A stretch of 64,000 nt of DNA from Gp6-AA40 sp035649635 (GTDB taxonomy: Bacteria; Acidobacteriota; Vicinamibacteria; Vicinamibacterales; UBA2999), in the NCBI GenBank assembly GCA_035649635.1, contig DASRJE010000187.1, forward strand, positions 19,839 through 83,838, in the 5' to 3' direction. Every line of letters begins with the position of its first letter. The stretch's first letter is position 1. The position numbers and the translations under genes were made by a program. The notes beneath the pieces are model-generated. The model ran no database searches and was not told the DNA's origin. It saw only the letters and a list, made by a program, of their open reading frames with translations. Shown piece by piece: positions 9,536 to 18,103 of the stretch.

Positions 9536-10846
9536 ATGGCGTTTGAACCAGTACTGACTAATCACGTCCGCGAGCCGAACTCGTTCACGCTCGACTTCTA
9601 TGTGAAGAACGCGCGTGGATACGAGGGGTTGCGCAAGGCGCTCACGCTCAAGCCCAACGACATCATCGAGCAGGTGAAGGCGTCGGGACTTCGTGGTCGT
9701 GGTGGCGCCGGCTTCCCGACCGGGCTTAAGTGGCAGTTCGTCCTCAAGGACACGCCGAAGCCGAAGTACATCGCCTGCAACGCCGACGAAAGCGAACCCG
9801 GCACGTTCAAGGACCACGTGCTGATGGAGCGCAACCCGCACCTCCTGATTGAAGGGTGCATCATCGGCTGCTACGCCATTGGCGCAAAGATCGCCTACAT
9901 CTACATCCGCGGCGAGTTCTATCACGTGCAGGAGACGCTCGAGCGCGCGATCGAAGAGGCATATCGCGCGGGGTTCCTCGGAAAGAACATTCTGGGCAGC
10001 GGCTTCGACTGCGACGTCTACGTTCATCGTGGCGCCGGCGCGTACGAGGCCGGCGAAGAAACCGCCCTCATCGAATCGCTCGAAGGAAAACGGGCGCAGC
10101 CGCGCATCAAGCCGCCGTTCCCCGCCGTCGCTGGTCTTTATCAATGCCCGACCGCGGTGAACAACGTCGAGACGCTGTGTAACGTCCCGCTCATCGTCCT
10201 GAACGGTCCCGAGTGGTTTGCAGCCCTCGGACCCGAGAAGAACGGCGGACCGAAGTTGTATTGCATCAGCGGTCACGTGAAACGGCCCGGAGTCTACGAA
10301 GCGTCCATGCACACGACGCTGCGCGAGCTCATCTACGGGGAGCAATTTGCCCAGGGCATGCTCGACGGCCGCACGTTCAAGGCCATCATCCCTGGTGGAT
10401 CGTCGGTGCCCATCCTGCTCGATAAGGATCTCGATACGCCCGCCAGCTTCGATCACATCCAGAAGGCGGGGTCGCTGCTGGGGTCCGCCGGGCTCATCGT
10501 GATGGACGACAGCGTCTGCATGGTGTGGCTGGCGATGAACCTGTTGCACTTCTATCGCCACGAGTCGTGCGGGAAGTGCACGCCGTGCCGCGAGGGCGCT
10601 GACTGGTTGTACAAGTTGCTGCAGCGTGTCGAGCGCGGAGAGGGTCGAATGAAAGACATCGATCTGCTCTACGGCGTCGCCAGCAATATCGTCGGCAAGA
10701 CGTTGTGCGCGTTTGGTGACGCCGCCGCCACGCCGGTGCTCACGACGTTGAACCTGTTCAAGCACGAGTTCGAGGCGCACGTGAAAGAGGGCCGCTGCAC
10801 CCTGCCGGCGCCGTGGCGCGCAAAGCAGCCGGTGATGGCGCACTGA
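9536..10846 (+). CDS. nuoF: NADH-quinone oxidoreductase subunit F
   Basis: NuoF binds NADH and FMN and holds [4Fe-4S] cluster N3, the electron entry point of complex I. It has 436 residues. Seen: the NADH-site glycine loop GRGGAGFPTGLKW near 54-66, the FMN segment NADESEPGTFKD near 83-94, the cluster ligands in ESCGKCTPCREG near 340, and a fourth Cys in TLCAFGDAA. All catalytic features are intact. Its usual downstream partner, nuoG, is missing: the stop overlaps the nuoH start by one base. Confidence 0.96.
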   Translation: MAFEPVLTNHVREPNSFTLDFYVKNARGYEGLRKALTLKPNDIIEQVKASGLRGRGGAGFPTGLKWQFVLKDTPKPKYIACNADESEPGTFKDHVLMERNPHLLIEGCIIGCYAIGAKIAYIYIRGEFYHVQETLERAIEEAYRAGFLGKNILGSGFDCDVYVHRGAGAYEAGEETALIESLEGKRAQPRIKPPFPAVAGLYQCPTAVNNVETLCNVPLIVLNGPEWFAALGPEKNGGPKLYCISGHVKRPGVYEASMHTTLRELIYGEQFAQGMLDGRTFKAIIPGGSSVPILLDKDLDTPASFDHIQKAGSLLGSAGLIVMDDSVCMVWLAMNLLHFYRHESCGKCTPCREGADWLYKLLQRVERGEGRMKDIDLLYGVASNIVGKTLCAFGDAAATPVLTTLNLFKHEFEAHVKEGRCTLPAPWRAKQPVMAH

Positions 10847-11877
10847 TGGAGATTTACCTTCGACCGGCCGTGATCGGCGTGATGATCTTCGTTGTCTTCA
10901 ACGCGTTGATCATCGCGTCCGCGATCCTCGTGCTCGCCGAACGCAAGATCATGGGTTTCATGCAGCAGCGCTACGGTCCGTACCTGGTTGGACCGCACGG
11001 CGTACTGCAGCCGATCGCCGACATCCTCAAACTGCTCTTCAAGGAGGAACTCCGGCCCAAGGGCGCTGACAAGTGGCTCTTCACCCTTGCTCCTATTCTG
11101 TCGATCGTCACCGCGTTCGTCGCCTTTGCGGCCGTCCCGTTCGGTGCCGAGACGACGCTCTTCGGTCTGCTCGACGAACCCATCAAGCTCGGGGTGGCCG
11201 ACGTCAACGTGGCGGTGCTGGTCGTGTTTGCCGTGACGTCGATGGGCGTGTACGGGATCGTGCTGGCTGGATGGGCGTCGAACAGCAAGTACTCGCTGTT
11301 CGGTGGTCTGCGTGCCTCGGCTCAGATGATCAGCTACGAGCTGGCCTACGCCACATCGCTCGCCGCCGTGATCATGCTCGCCGGGACGTTGTCGTTGCGA
11401 GAGGTGGTCGATTCACAAGCCGGGACCTGGTTCGGATTCATCCCGCGCTGGTACCTCTTCCTGCAGCCGATTGGATTCATCATCTACGTGATTGCGGGCG
11501 TGGCCGAAACCAATCGCGCCCCGTTCGATTTCCCCGAAGCAGAGCAGGAGCTCGTTGCGGGCTACAACACCGAGTACAGCTCGGTGCGCTTCGCGCTCTT
11601 CCCGCAGGCCGAGTACATCAACATGGTGACCATGTCAGCCGTGGCCACCGACCTATATCTGGGCGGCTGGCACGGGCCATTTCTTCCCGCCGCATACGGT
11701 TGGATCTGGTTCCTGCTCAAGGTCGGCTTCATCCTCTTCGTCTACATCTGGATGCGCTGGACCGTGCCCCGGTACCGCTACGACCAGTTGATGCAATTCG
11801 GGTGGAAATGGCTGTTCCCGGCATCGGTGCTCAATCTGATCGTTACGGCCGCCCTGGTGCTGTACCTCAATGCCTGA
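10846..11877 (+). CDS. nuoH: NADH-quinone oxidoreductase subunit H
   Basis: NuoH is the membrane subunit linking the peripheral arm to the pump modules and lining the quinone channel. From ATG 10846, overlapping the nuoF stop as TGATG, it has 343 residues and about eight membrane segments. Seen: LAERKIMGFMQQRYGP near 25-40, the VAETNRAPFDFPEAE segment near 220, and EYSSVRFALF. It normally follows nuoG; here it follows nuoF directly. Confidence 0.95.
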   Translation: MEIYLRPAVIGVMIFVVFNALIIASAILVLAERKIMGFMQQRYGPYLVGPHGVLQPIADILKLLFKEELRPKGADKWLFTLAPILSIVTAFVAFAAVPFGAETTLFGLLDEPIKLGVADVNVAVLVVFAVTSMGVYGIVLAGWASNSKYSLFGGLRASAQMISYELAYATSLAAVIMLAGTLSLREVVDSQAGTWFGFIPRWYLFLQPIGFIIYVIAGVAETNRAPFDFPEAEQELVAGYNTEYSSVRFALFPQAEYINMVTMSAVATDLYLGGWHGPFLPAAYGWIWFLLKVGFILFVYIWMRWTVPRYRYDQLMQFGWKWLFPASVLNLIVTAALVLYLNA

Positions 11878-12406
11878 GACCTTCGTCTTCTACGCTTTCT
11901 CGGCCATGGCCATCATTGCGTCGACGCTCGTGATCGGGCAGCGAAACCCGATGTACAGCGTGTTGCTGCTCATTGCGTCATTTGGCGCGCTGTCGGCGCT
12001 CTACATTCAGCTGGACGCGCCCTTCGTCGCCGTCGCGCAGATCATCATCTACGCCGGCGCCATCATGGTTCTCTTCCTCTTCGTCGTCATGCTGCTCAAT
12101 GCGCCGCGCGAGGATGCCGCCGAATGGGATCGCTCCCACCCGCTGCAGCACCCGAACATCGGCAGGTTTGGCGCACTGCTCGCGGCGCTCCTGGTCGTGC
12201 AGCTTGCGTGGGCGCTGGCGAAAGTCAGCGAGCTCGAGACGCCGGTCGGCGCGCGGGCCGATGGCGCATCCGTTGGCTCGGTCCTGGAGATGGGGCGCAT
12301 TCTTTTTACGCGTCACACGTTTGCCTTCGAGGCAACCTCGGTGTTGATTCTGGTCGCGATGGTTGGTGCGGTGGTGCTGGCCCGCCGGGAAGGCAGCAAT
12401 CAGTGA
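11870..12406 (+). CDS. nuoJ: NADH-quinone oxidoreductase subunit J
   Basis: NuoJ is a membrane subunit next to NuoK and NuoA. The 178-residue protein has five predicted membrane segments. The conserved Tyr/Gly stretch IIIYAGAIMVLFLFVVML lies near residues 56-73, and the C-terminal helix ends VGAVVLARREG. The ATG at 11870 overlaps the nuoH end by eight bases. nuoI, which usually precedes nuoJ, is absent. The stop overlaps the nuoK GTG. Confidence 0.94.
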   Translation: MPETFVFYAFSAMAIIASTLVIGQRNPMYSVLLLIASFGALSALYIQLDAPFVAVAQIIIYAGAIMVLFLFVVMLLNAPREDAAEWDRSHPLQHPNIGRFGALLAALLVVQLAWALAKVSELETPVGARADGASVGSVLEMGRILFTRHTFAFEATSVLILVAMVGAVVLARREGSNQ

Positions 12407-12705
12407 TTCCCCTGAGCTACTACCTGATCGTGTCGGCGGTGCTCTTTGCCATCGGCACGGCCGGCGTGTTCCTGCGCCGCAACTTGATCACGATCCTGCT
12501 GTCGATCGAGATCATGCTGAACGCAGTGAACCTGTCGTTCGTCGCCTTCGGCCGTTATGCCGGCGACTTCGATGGCCAGATCATCACGTTCTTTGTCATG
12601 ACGGTTGCAGCCGCCGAGGCTGCGGTCGGCTTGGCGCTCGTCATCGCGCTCTTCCGGCATCGCGAATCGCTCAACCCGGATGCGTTCACGTCACTGAAAT
12701 GGTGA
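12403..12705 (+). CDS. nuoK: NADH-quinone oxidoreductase subunit K
   Basis: NuoK is a small three-helix proton-translocating subunit. GTG at 12403, overlapping the nuoJ stop (GTGA), gives 100 residues, the standard size. Seen: LSIEIMLNAVNLSFVAF with the conserved membrane Glu, then TVAAAEAAVGLALV with the second conserved Glu. It ends one base before nuoL. Confidence 0.94.
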   Translation: MIPLSYYLIVSAVLFAIGTAGVFLRRNLITILLSIEIMLNAVNLSFVAFGRYAGDFDGQIITFFVMTVAAAEAAVGLALVIALFRHRESLNPDAFTSLKW

Positions 12706-12706
12706 G

Positions 12707-14752
12707 ATGCTCGCGCTAATTCCTCTCTTCCCGTTCCTCGGCTTCGTCGTGAATGCGATGTTGGGGCGGCGCCTGCCGAAGAGCGTCTCGGGTGGCCTGG
12801 CGTCGCTCGCGATGCTGGCGTCCTTCGCCGTATCGGTCCTCAGTGTCCTTCAGTTGGCCGGGTTGCCGCCTGAAGCCAGAGCCATCGACCAGTCGCTTTA
12901 CACATGGATCGCCTCTGGTGATCTGAATATCGCGCTCGCGTTCCGGGTCGACCCGCTCTCAGCGGTGATGATTCTGGTCATTACCGGCATCGGTTCGCTG
13001 ATTCACGTCTACTCGACCGCGTACATGCACGACGAGGTCGACAGCGAGTTCGCGCGCTACTTCTCCTATCTGAACCTGTTCGCCGCGTTCATGCTCGTGC
13101 TGGTTCTGGGTTCGAGCTTGCCGGTGCTGTTCGTCGGGTGGGAGGGCGTCGGTCTCTGCTCGTATCTGCTGATCGGCTTCTGGTACAAGAAGCAATCGGC
13201 CAATGACGCCGGCAAGAAAGCGTTCGTCGTCAACCGGATTGGTGACTACGCGTTCATCCTCGGGATGCTCGCGCTGTTCGCCAAGTTTGGAACGCTGGAC
13301 TTTCAGGGCATCGCTTCCGCGGTAGCCGTTCTGCCACCTGAAACGGAGTTCGGCGCCCTCTCGCTTGCGGCGCTCCTGCTGTTCATCGGAGCCACGGGCA
13401 AATCAGCGCAGATCCCACTCTACACCTGGCTGCCCGACGCCATGGAGGGTCCGACTCCCGTATCCGCTCTGATCCACGCGGCGACGATGGTGACCGCGGG
13501 CGTCTACATGATCGGCCGCAACGCGGTGCTTTTCAGCCACGCACCCCAGACGATGATGATCGTGGCGGTCATTGGTGCCTTGACGGCGTTGATGGCCGGG
13601 ACGATCGGCCTCGTGCAGAACGACATCAAGCGTGTCCTGGCGTACTCGACCGTTTCGCAGCTTGGGTACATGTTCCTGGCGATGGGCGTCGGCGCGTTTG
13701 GCGCCGGTATCTTCCATCTCTACACGCACGCTTTCTTCAAGGCGCTGCTCTTTCTCGGCTCTGGTGCCGTCATTCATGCGCTACATGGCGAGCAGGACAT
13801 CCGGAACATGGGCGGTCTCAGGAAGGAGCTGCCGATCACGTACCGGACGTTCCTGATCGGCGCGATTGCGATCGCAGGCGTGCCGCCCCTGGCTGGCTTC
13901 TTCAGCAAGGATGAGATCCTCTTCGAGACCTTCGTCGACGGGCACACGCTGCTGTGGGTGATTGGGATTGCGACATCGCTTCTCACGGCGACGTACATGT
14001 TCCGGTTGGTGTTCCTGACGTTCTGGGGTGAGCGTCAGCACTCGGGACTCGGGACTCGGGATTCGGGATTCGATGACCACCATCGAGTCCCGGATCCCGG
14101 ATCCAGGATCCCGGCTCACGGGCACGGATCGAGCTCGCACCTTCATGATGCGCCACCTGCGATGGCTCTCGCGTTAGTCATCCTGGCAATCGGGTCCGTT
14201 GGTGCTGGATGGATAGGGTGGCCGCACGCGATTGGCGGGAACAACCAGCTGGGCGCCTGGCTCGAGCCGGCCTTCGAGGCTCGTCTCGCGTCTGGTGAAG
14301 CCGCACCTGCGGCTGCCGAGGCCCTTCCGCCCGGAGAAGCTGCGGCCGAAGCGGAATCGCACGAAGACCTCGAGTGGACGCTGATGGTGTTTTCGAGCGT
14401 CGTGGCAATCATGGGGATTGCCTTGGCGTACGGGGTGTGGGTCAAGCGTCGGGATATCGCAGCGGCCTGGGCCGATCGGCTCGCGCCCGTGTATACGACG
14501 CTTCTGAACAAGTACTACGTCGACGAGCTCTACGACGCGACGATCGTGCAGCCGATCAAGGCCGCGTCGACTGAAGGCTTGTGGCGATGGTTCGATGTGC
14601 GGGTCATCGATGGCGCGGTGAATGGCGCCGGGTCGATCGTTGAGGACAGCGCCGCCGTGCTTCGACGTCTGCAGACCGGCTCGGTACGCGCCTACGCGGG
14701 CTCGCTGTTCGTCGGTGTCGTTGTGATTCTGGGGTATTACCTGTGGAGATGA
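12707..14752 (+). CDS. nuoL: NADH-quinone oxidoreductase subunit L, with repeat-encoded insertion
   Basis: NuoL is an antiporter-like proton-pumping subunit with a long lateral helix. It has 681 residues and many membrane segments. Seen: VGWEGVGLCSYLLIGFW with the conserved Glu near 145, the THAFFKALLFLGSG segment near 345, and KDEILFE near 403. Residues about 445-470 are encoded by an unbroken run of 7-base repeats (14041-14117) and give a His/Asp/Gly-rich loop. It sits after the transport core, before the region linking to the lateral helix. The reading frame stays open throughout, so the protein is probably functional. Confidence 0.95.
   Translation: MLALIPLFPFLGFVVNAMLGRRLPKSVSGGLASLAMLASFAVSVLSVLQLAGLPPEARAIDQSLYTWIASGDLNIALAFRVDPLSAVMILVITGIGSLIHVYSTAYMHDEVDSEFARYFSYLNLFAAFMLVLVLGSSLPVLFVGWEGVGLCSYLLIGFWYKKQSANDAGKKAFVVNRIGDYAFILGMLALFAKFGTLDFQGIASAVAVLPPETEFGALSLAALLLFIGATGKSAQIPLYTWLPDAMEGPTPVSALIHAATMVTAGVYMIGRNAVLFSHAPQTMMIVAVIGALTALMAGTIGLVQNDIKRVLAYSTVSQLGYMFLAMGVGAFGAGIFHLYTHAFFKALLFLGSGAVIHALHGEQDIRNMGGLRKELPITYRTFLIGAIAIAGVPPLAGFFSKDEILFETFVDGHTLLWVIGIATSLLTATYMFRLVFLTFWGERQHSGLGTRDSGFDDHHRVPDPGSRIPAHGHGSSSHLHDAPPAMALALVILAIGSVGAGWIGWPHAIGGNNQLGAWLEPAFEARLASGEAAPAAAEALPPGEAAAEAESHEDLEWTLMVFSSVVAIMGIALAYGVWVKRRDIAAAWADRLAPVYTTLLNKYYVDELYDATIVQPIKAASTEGLWRWFDVRVIDGAVNGAGSIVEDSAAVLRRLQTGSVRAYAGSLFVGVVVILGYYLWR
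14041..14117. repeat. Eleven in-register 7-base repeats inside nuoL
   Basis: Units in order: CTCGGGA three times (14041, 14048, 14055), TTCGGGA (14062), TTCGATG (14069), ACCACCA (14076), TCGAGTC (14083), CCGGATC twice (14090, 14097), CAGGATC (14104), CCGGCTC (14111). The second half is the inverted complement of the first, so the array folds into a hairpin. The length of 77 bases is not a multiple of 3; the frame after it is still open. Confidence 0.85.
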
Positions 14753-14766
14753 ACCCGGGTCAACGT

Positions 14767-14935
14767 CCAACTCCCAACTCCTCCGCCTTCGCGCGACAAG
14801 TGTCATACGCGCTTCGGCGAGACCTCGCCAGAGCTTGTCGCTCGGGCAATAAGGCGACCAGCGGAGGCGGGCAACTCCCAATTGGTGATTGGGATCGTTT
14901 GGAAGCTGGGATTTGGGAATTGGGAGTTGGTTTCG
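14767..14935. repeat. Composite heptad and CCGCCTTCGC element between nuoL and nuoM
   Basis: CCAACTC twice (14767, 14774) leads into CTCCGCCTTCGCGC. A GCTTCGGCGAGA block follows, then GCGGAGGCGGG. After that come inverted-sense units GGGATTT, GGGAATT and GGGAGTT at 14908-14928, which end just before the nuoM ATG (14937). The module order matches the insertion at 3094-3215. It fills the only long gap in the second half of the nuo operon. Confidence 0.8.
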
Positions 14936-14936
14936 G

Positions 14937-16571
14937 ATGCTGACACTGTCCTGGGCGCTGCCGTTCGCTGGCGCGTTGCTTCTTCTGCTCATCGGCAATG
15001 CCGATGGTCGACGCGATGGTTTGATTCGCTGGCTCGCGCTGCTGGTGTCGCTGCTCTCGTTCGGCGTGACGCTGGCGCTGTGGGCGGGCTTCGATTCGTC
15101 CTCCGCGGAGTTGCAGTTCGTCGAGCGCGCGCCATGGATTCCGGCGTTTGGCATCGACTACTACCTCGGCATCGACGGCATAAGCCTGCTGCTCGTCGTC
15201 CTCACCGGCTTTCTGACACCAATTGCGCTGTTGTCGTCGTGGGAGTCGGTAGAGAAGAAGGTCAAGGAGTTCTCGATCTTCATGCTCGCGCTCGAGGCGG
15301 CGATGATTGGCGTCTTCGTCTCGCTCGACCTCTTCCTGTTCTACGTCTTCTGGGACGCGATGTTGATCCCGATGTACTTCCTGATCGGGATCTGGGGCTA
15401 CGACCAGCGCATCTACGCCGCCATCAAGTTCATGCTCTACACGATGGCGGGCAGCGTCCTGATGCTGGTCGCCATCCTCGGGCTGGCGTACCTGCACAGC
15501 GAGGCAACTGGCAGCTACAGTTTCGATCTGCTGAAGCTCTACACGCTTGATATCGCGCCGGAGACACAGCGCTGGTTCTTCCTTGCGTTTGCCATCGCCT
15601 TCGCGATCAAGGTACCGCTGTTTCCTTTTCACACGTGGCTGCCCGACGCGCACGTGCAGGCGCCGACCGCCGGGTCAATCATCCTGGCGGGGGTTCTCCT
15701 GAAGATGGGCACCTACGGCCTGGTGCGATTCGCATTTCCGCTGTTCCCGGTGGCCGCCGCGGAGTTCGCGCCCTGGATTGCGCTGCTGGCCGTCATCGGA
15801 ATCGTGTACGGCGCCCTGGTCGCGATGGTGCAGCCCGACATGAAGAAGCTGGTGGCTTATTCATCGGTCAGCCATCTGGGCTTCGTCGTGCTTGGCATCT
15901 GCGCCATGAACGTCCAGGGAGTACAGGGCGCTGTCTACCAGATGCTGGCGCATGGCGTCAGCACGGGCGGGCTCTTTCTGGTTGTGGGCATGCTCTCCGA
16001 CCGCCGCCATACGCGCCTCATCGCGGAATTCGGCGGATTGAAGAATGTGATGCCGCGGCTGACTGCGGCGTTCCTCATCATCACGCTCGCGTCGATCGGC
16101 ATGCCTGCGCTCAACGGCTTCATCGGTGAGTTCCTGACCATGCTGGGCGCGTTCCTGTGGGATCCGCGCTATGTGGTTGCGGCAGGACTGGGCGTGATTC
16201 TGTCCGCGGTCTACATGCTGTGGATGTTCCAGCGCGTATACCTCGGCAGCGTGACACATCAGGAGAACACCACGCTGCCCGATCTCAAGCCGCGGGAGTG
16301 GGCGAGCGTCGTGCCGCTGTGCGCAGTCGCGATCGTGATGGGTGTGTTTCCCACGCTCTTCCTGGCGCCAATGGAACCGGCGGTGCAGCGCTTGGTCGCC
16401 CAGGTGCAGTCAGTGCAGCCGTTACGAGTGGAGAACGCTGTAGGTCAAAGGTCAAAGGTCAAAGGTCAAAAGTCAGGTCGAATGGTTCAGGTGCCAGGTA
16501 CAACGTCGCAGGTGGTAGGTACTAGGTCTCAGGTGGCAGGCACGACGTCTCAGGTGCCAGGGCGCTTCTGA
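14937..16571 (+). CDS. nuoM: NADH-quinone oxidoreductase subunit M, with repeat-encoded tail
   Basis: NuoM is the second antiporter-like pump subunit. From ATG 14937 it has 544 residues; starts further upstream would be made of repeat DNA. Seen: LEAAMIGVFVSLDLFLFYVFWDAM near 120-143, the FHTWLPDAHVQAP region near 230, and SSVSHLGFVVLG near 307. The core ends near residue 500. Residues 502-544 are encoded by 7-base repeats and give a soluble tail with an approximate 7-residue period (VPGTTSQ, VVGTRSQ, VAGTTSQ). The stop overlaps the nuoN ATG. Confidence 0.95.
   Translation: MLTLSWALPFAGALLLLLIGNADGRRDGLIRWLALLVSLLSFGVTLALWAGFDSSSAELQFVERAPWIPAFGIDYYLGIDGISLLLVVLTGFLTPIALLSSWESVEKKVKEFSIFMLALEAAMIGVFVSLDLFLFYVFWDAMLIPMYFLIGIWGYDQRIYAAIKFMLYTMAGSVLMLVAILGLAYLHSEATGSYSFDLLKLYTLDIAPETQRWFFLAFAIAFAIKVPLFPFHTWLPDAHVQAPTAGSIILAGVLLKMGTYGLVRFAFPLFPVAAAEFAPWIALLAVIGIVYGALVAMVQPDMKKLVAYSSVSHLGFVVLGICAMNVQGVQGAVYQMLAHGVSTGGLFLVVGMLSDRRHTRLIAEFGGLKNVMPRLTAAFLIITLASIGMPALNGFIGEFLTMLGAFLWDPRYVVAAGLGVILSAVYMLWMFQRVYLGSVTHQENTTLPDLKPREWASVVPLCAVAIVMGVFPTLFLAPMEPAVQRLVAQVQSVQPLRVENAVGQRSKVKGQKSGRMVQVPGTTSQVVGTRSQVAGTTSQVPGRF
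16442..16568. repeat. Heptad repeat array forming the end of nuoM
   Basis: AGGTCAA four times (16442-16469), then AAGTCAG, then after a short break units of the AGGTGCC, AGGTACT, AGGTCTC and AGGTGGC type to about 16568, almost all in 7-base register. The array runs up to the nuoN start (16571). A 14-base string, GTCAAAAGTCAGGT, recurs in opposite orientation in the gltX leader (60401-60442), so the two loci are homologous. Confidence 0.85.
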
Positions 16572-18010
16572 TGTTTAGCACGCAGATAGACGCGATCGTT
16601 CCCATGCTCTGTGTGACACTCGGAGCCCTGGCTTCCATGGGGGCCGAGGCCTTTCGCGCCCGCGACGAACGCATGCCAATCGGCATTCTCGGGATCGTCG
16701 GACTCGTGAGCGCGGGTATCTCGGCGGCGTTGCTGTGGAACCGCAACACCGAGAGCTTTGGCGTCATCGCTGCGGACAACTTCGGCCTGTTCGTGACGAT
16801 CGTGCTGGCCATCGTCGGCGTCCTGACCATCATGTTCTCGTCGCAAGTGCTCGAACGTGATGGGCTGCCGTCCGGGGAGTACTACGCGCTCCTGCTGTTC
16901 TCGATCGTCGGCATGATCATGATGGCGACCGCGACCGACCTGCTCGTCGTCTTCATCGCCCTCGAGGTGCTCTCGCTGTCGGTTTATGTATTGACGGCGA
17001 TTCGACGCGATCACCTGCCCGGAACAGAAGCCGCGTTCAAGTACTTCCTCCTCGGCGCCTTTTCCAGCGCCTTCTTCCTGTACGGGATTGCGTTCACGTA
17101 TGGCGTGACCGGGAGCACGCGGTTGGCGGCAGTCGGATCCTTCCTCTCGGCGCAATCCATGATGAACAACCCGATGGTCCTGCTGGCACTCGGACTGTTA
17201 CTGGTGGGCTTTGCGTTCAAGATTTCAGCCGTGCCCTTCCACATGTGGACGCCGGACGCGTATGAAGGAGCCCCCGCCATCGTCACGGGCTTCATGTCCA
17301 CGGGGGTGAAGGCAGCTGCGTTCGCCGCGTTCGCGCGTGTGTTCCTTTCGGCTTTCGAGCCGTTCAAAGATCAATGGGCGCCGGTCGTGGCCGTGATCGC
17401 GATTGCCACCATGGTGCTGGGGACCGTCGTGGGAGTGGCGCAGAGCAACCTGAAGCGGATGCTGGCGTATTCGAGCATCGCGCATGGCGGATACCTGCTG
17501 GTCGGTCTCGTGGCAGCCAACCAGATTGGCAAGGCCGCGATCCTTTTCTATTTGCTCGCGTACTCCGTCACCAATCTTGCGGCATTTGGAGTCATCGCGT
17601 TGCTCGGCACTCGCGACAAGGCCAACGACAGCCTCCGTGACTACGCCGGCCTCTGGCATACGCGGCCTGCGCTGGCGGCGCTGATGACAGTGTGCCTGAT
17701 CTCCCTCGGAGGCCTCCCACCCACGGCCGGCTTCATCGGCAAGTGGTACATCTTCAGCGCAGCGGTCAGCGCCGGTTACTACGGTCTGGCGGTCATCGGT
17801 GTGCTCACGAGCGTCATCTCGGTGTTCTTCTACCTGCGAGTCGTCGTCATGATGTACATGGCCGATCGCGATGGCGAGCCGGTGCAGGCTCGCATCACCG
17901 GTCTCGGAATGGCGGCCCTGGCCGTCTCGATTGCCGCCATCTTCTATCTCGGCGTCTTGCCGACGCAGGTGCTAGACCTGGCGGCCAATTCGATCGCAAC
18001 GATCTTCTAG
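16571..18010 (+). CDS. nuoN: NADH-quinone oxidoreductase subunit N
   Basis: NuoN is the third antiporter-like subunit. It has 479 residues and about 13-14 membrane segments. Seen: FIALEVLSLSVYVLTAIRRD near 130-150 with the conserved Glu, the FHMWTPDAYEGAP segment near 223, and LAYSSIAHGGYLLVGL near 298. It ends the operon. A CGCGGC/GCCGCG palindrome follows within 35 bases. Confidence 0.95.
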   Translation: MFSTQIDAIVPMLCVTLGALASMGAEAFRARDERMPIGILGIVGLVSAGISAALLWNRNTESFGVIAADNFGLFVTIVLAIVGVLTIMFSSQVLERDGLPSGEYYALLLFSIVGMIMMATATDLLVVFIALEVLSLSVYVLTAIRRDHLPGTEAAFKYFLLGAFSSAFFLYGIAFTYGVTGSTRLAAVGSFLSAQSMMNNPMVLLALGLLLVGFAFKISAVPFHMWTPDAYEGAPAIVTGFMSTGVKAAAFAAFARVFLSAFEPFKDQWAPVVAVIAIATMVLGTVVGVAQSNLKRMLAYSSIAHGGYLLVGLVAANQIGKAAILFYLLAYSVTNLAAFGVIALLGTRDKANDSLRDYAGLWHTRPALAALMTVCLISLGGLPPTAGFIGKWYIFSAAVSAGYYGLAVIGVLTSVISVFFYLRVVVMMYMADRDGEPVQARITGLGMAALAVSIAAIFYLGVLPTQVLDLAANSIATIF

Positions 18011-18030
18011 CGGAGCGCTGAACACGTGAC

Positions 18031-18050
18031 ACGCGGCTTCCGCCGCGCGT
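18031..18050. repeat. Palindrome after nuoN
   Basis: CGCGGC and GCCGCG arms (18032-18037, 18042-18047) around TTCC lie 22 bases after the nuoN stop. The structure could end or stabilise the nuo transcript. There is no T-run, so Rho-independent termination is not supported. Confidence 0.4.
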
Positions 18051-18103
18051 CTTGAAAGTGTCGAAGCGTGAAACCAGGTCGAAGCCAGTACAATTGATCG
18101 TCT

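Noticed and set aside
9467..10843. A 458-codon open frame on the minus strand opposite nuoF
   Set aside because: It mirrors nuoF codons, encodes an Arg/His-rich chain with no family features, and is a normal by-product of high GC.
14041..14117. Regular repeats considered as a CRISPR array
   Set aside because: Units are 7 bases with no spacers, lie inside a gene, and no cas genes are present.
16433..16568. The nuoM end considered as a frameshift or assembly error
   Set aside because: The frame is open through the array and meets nuoN at the usual overlap, and the same array type exists at many loci.
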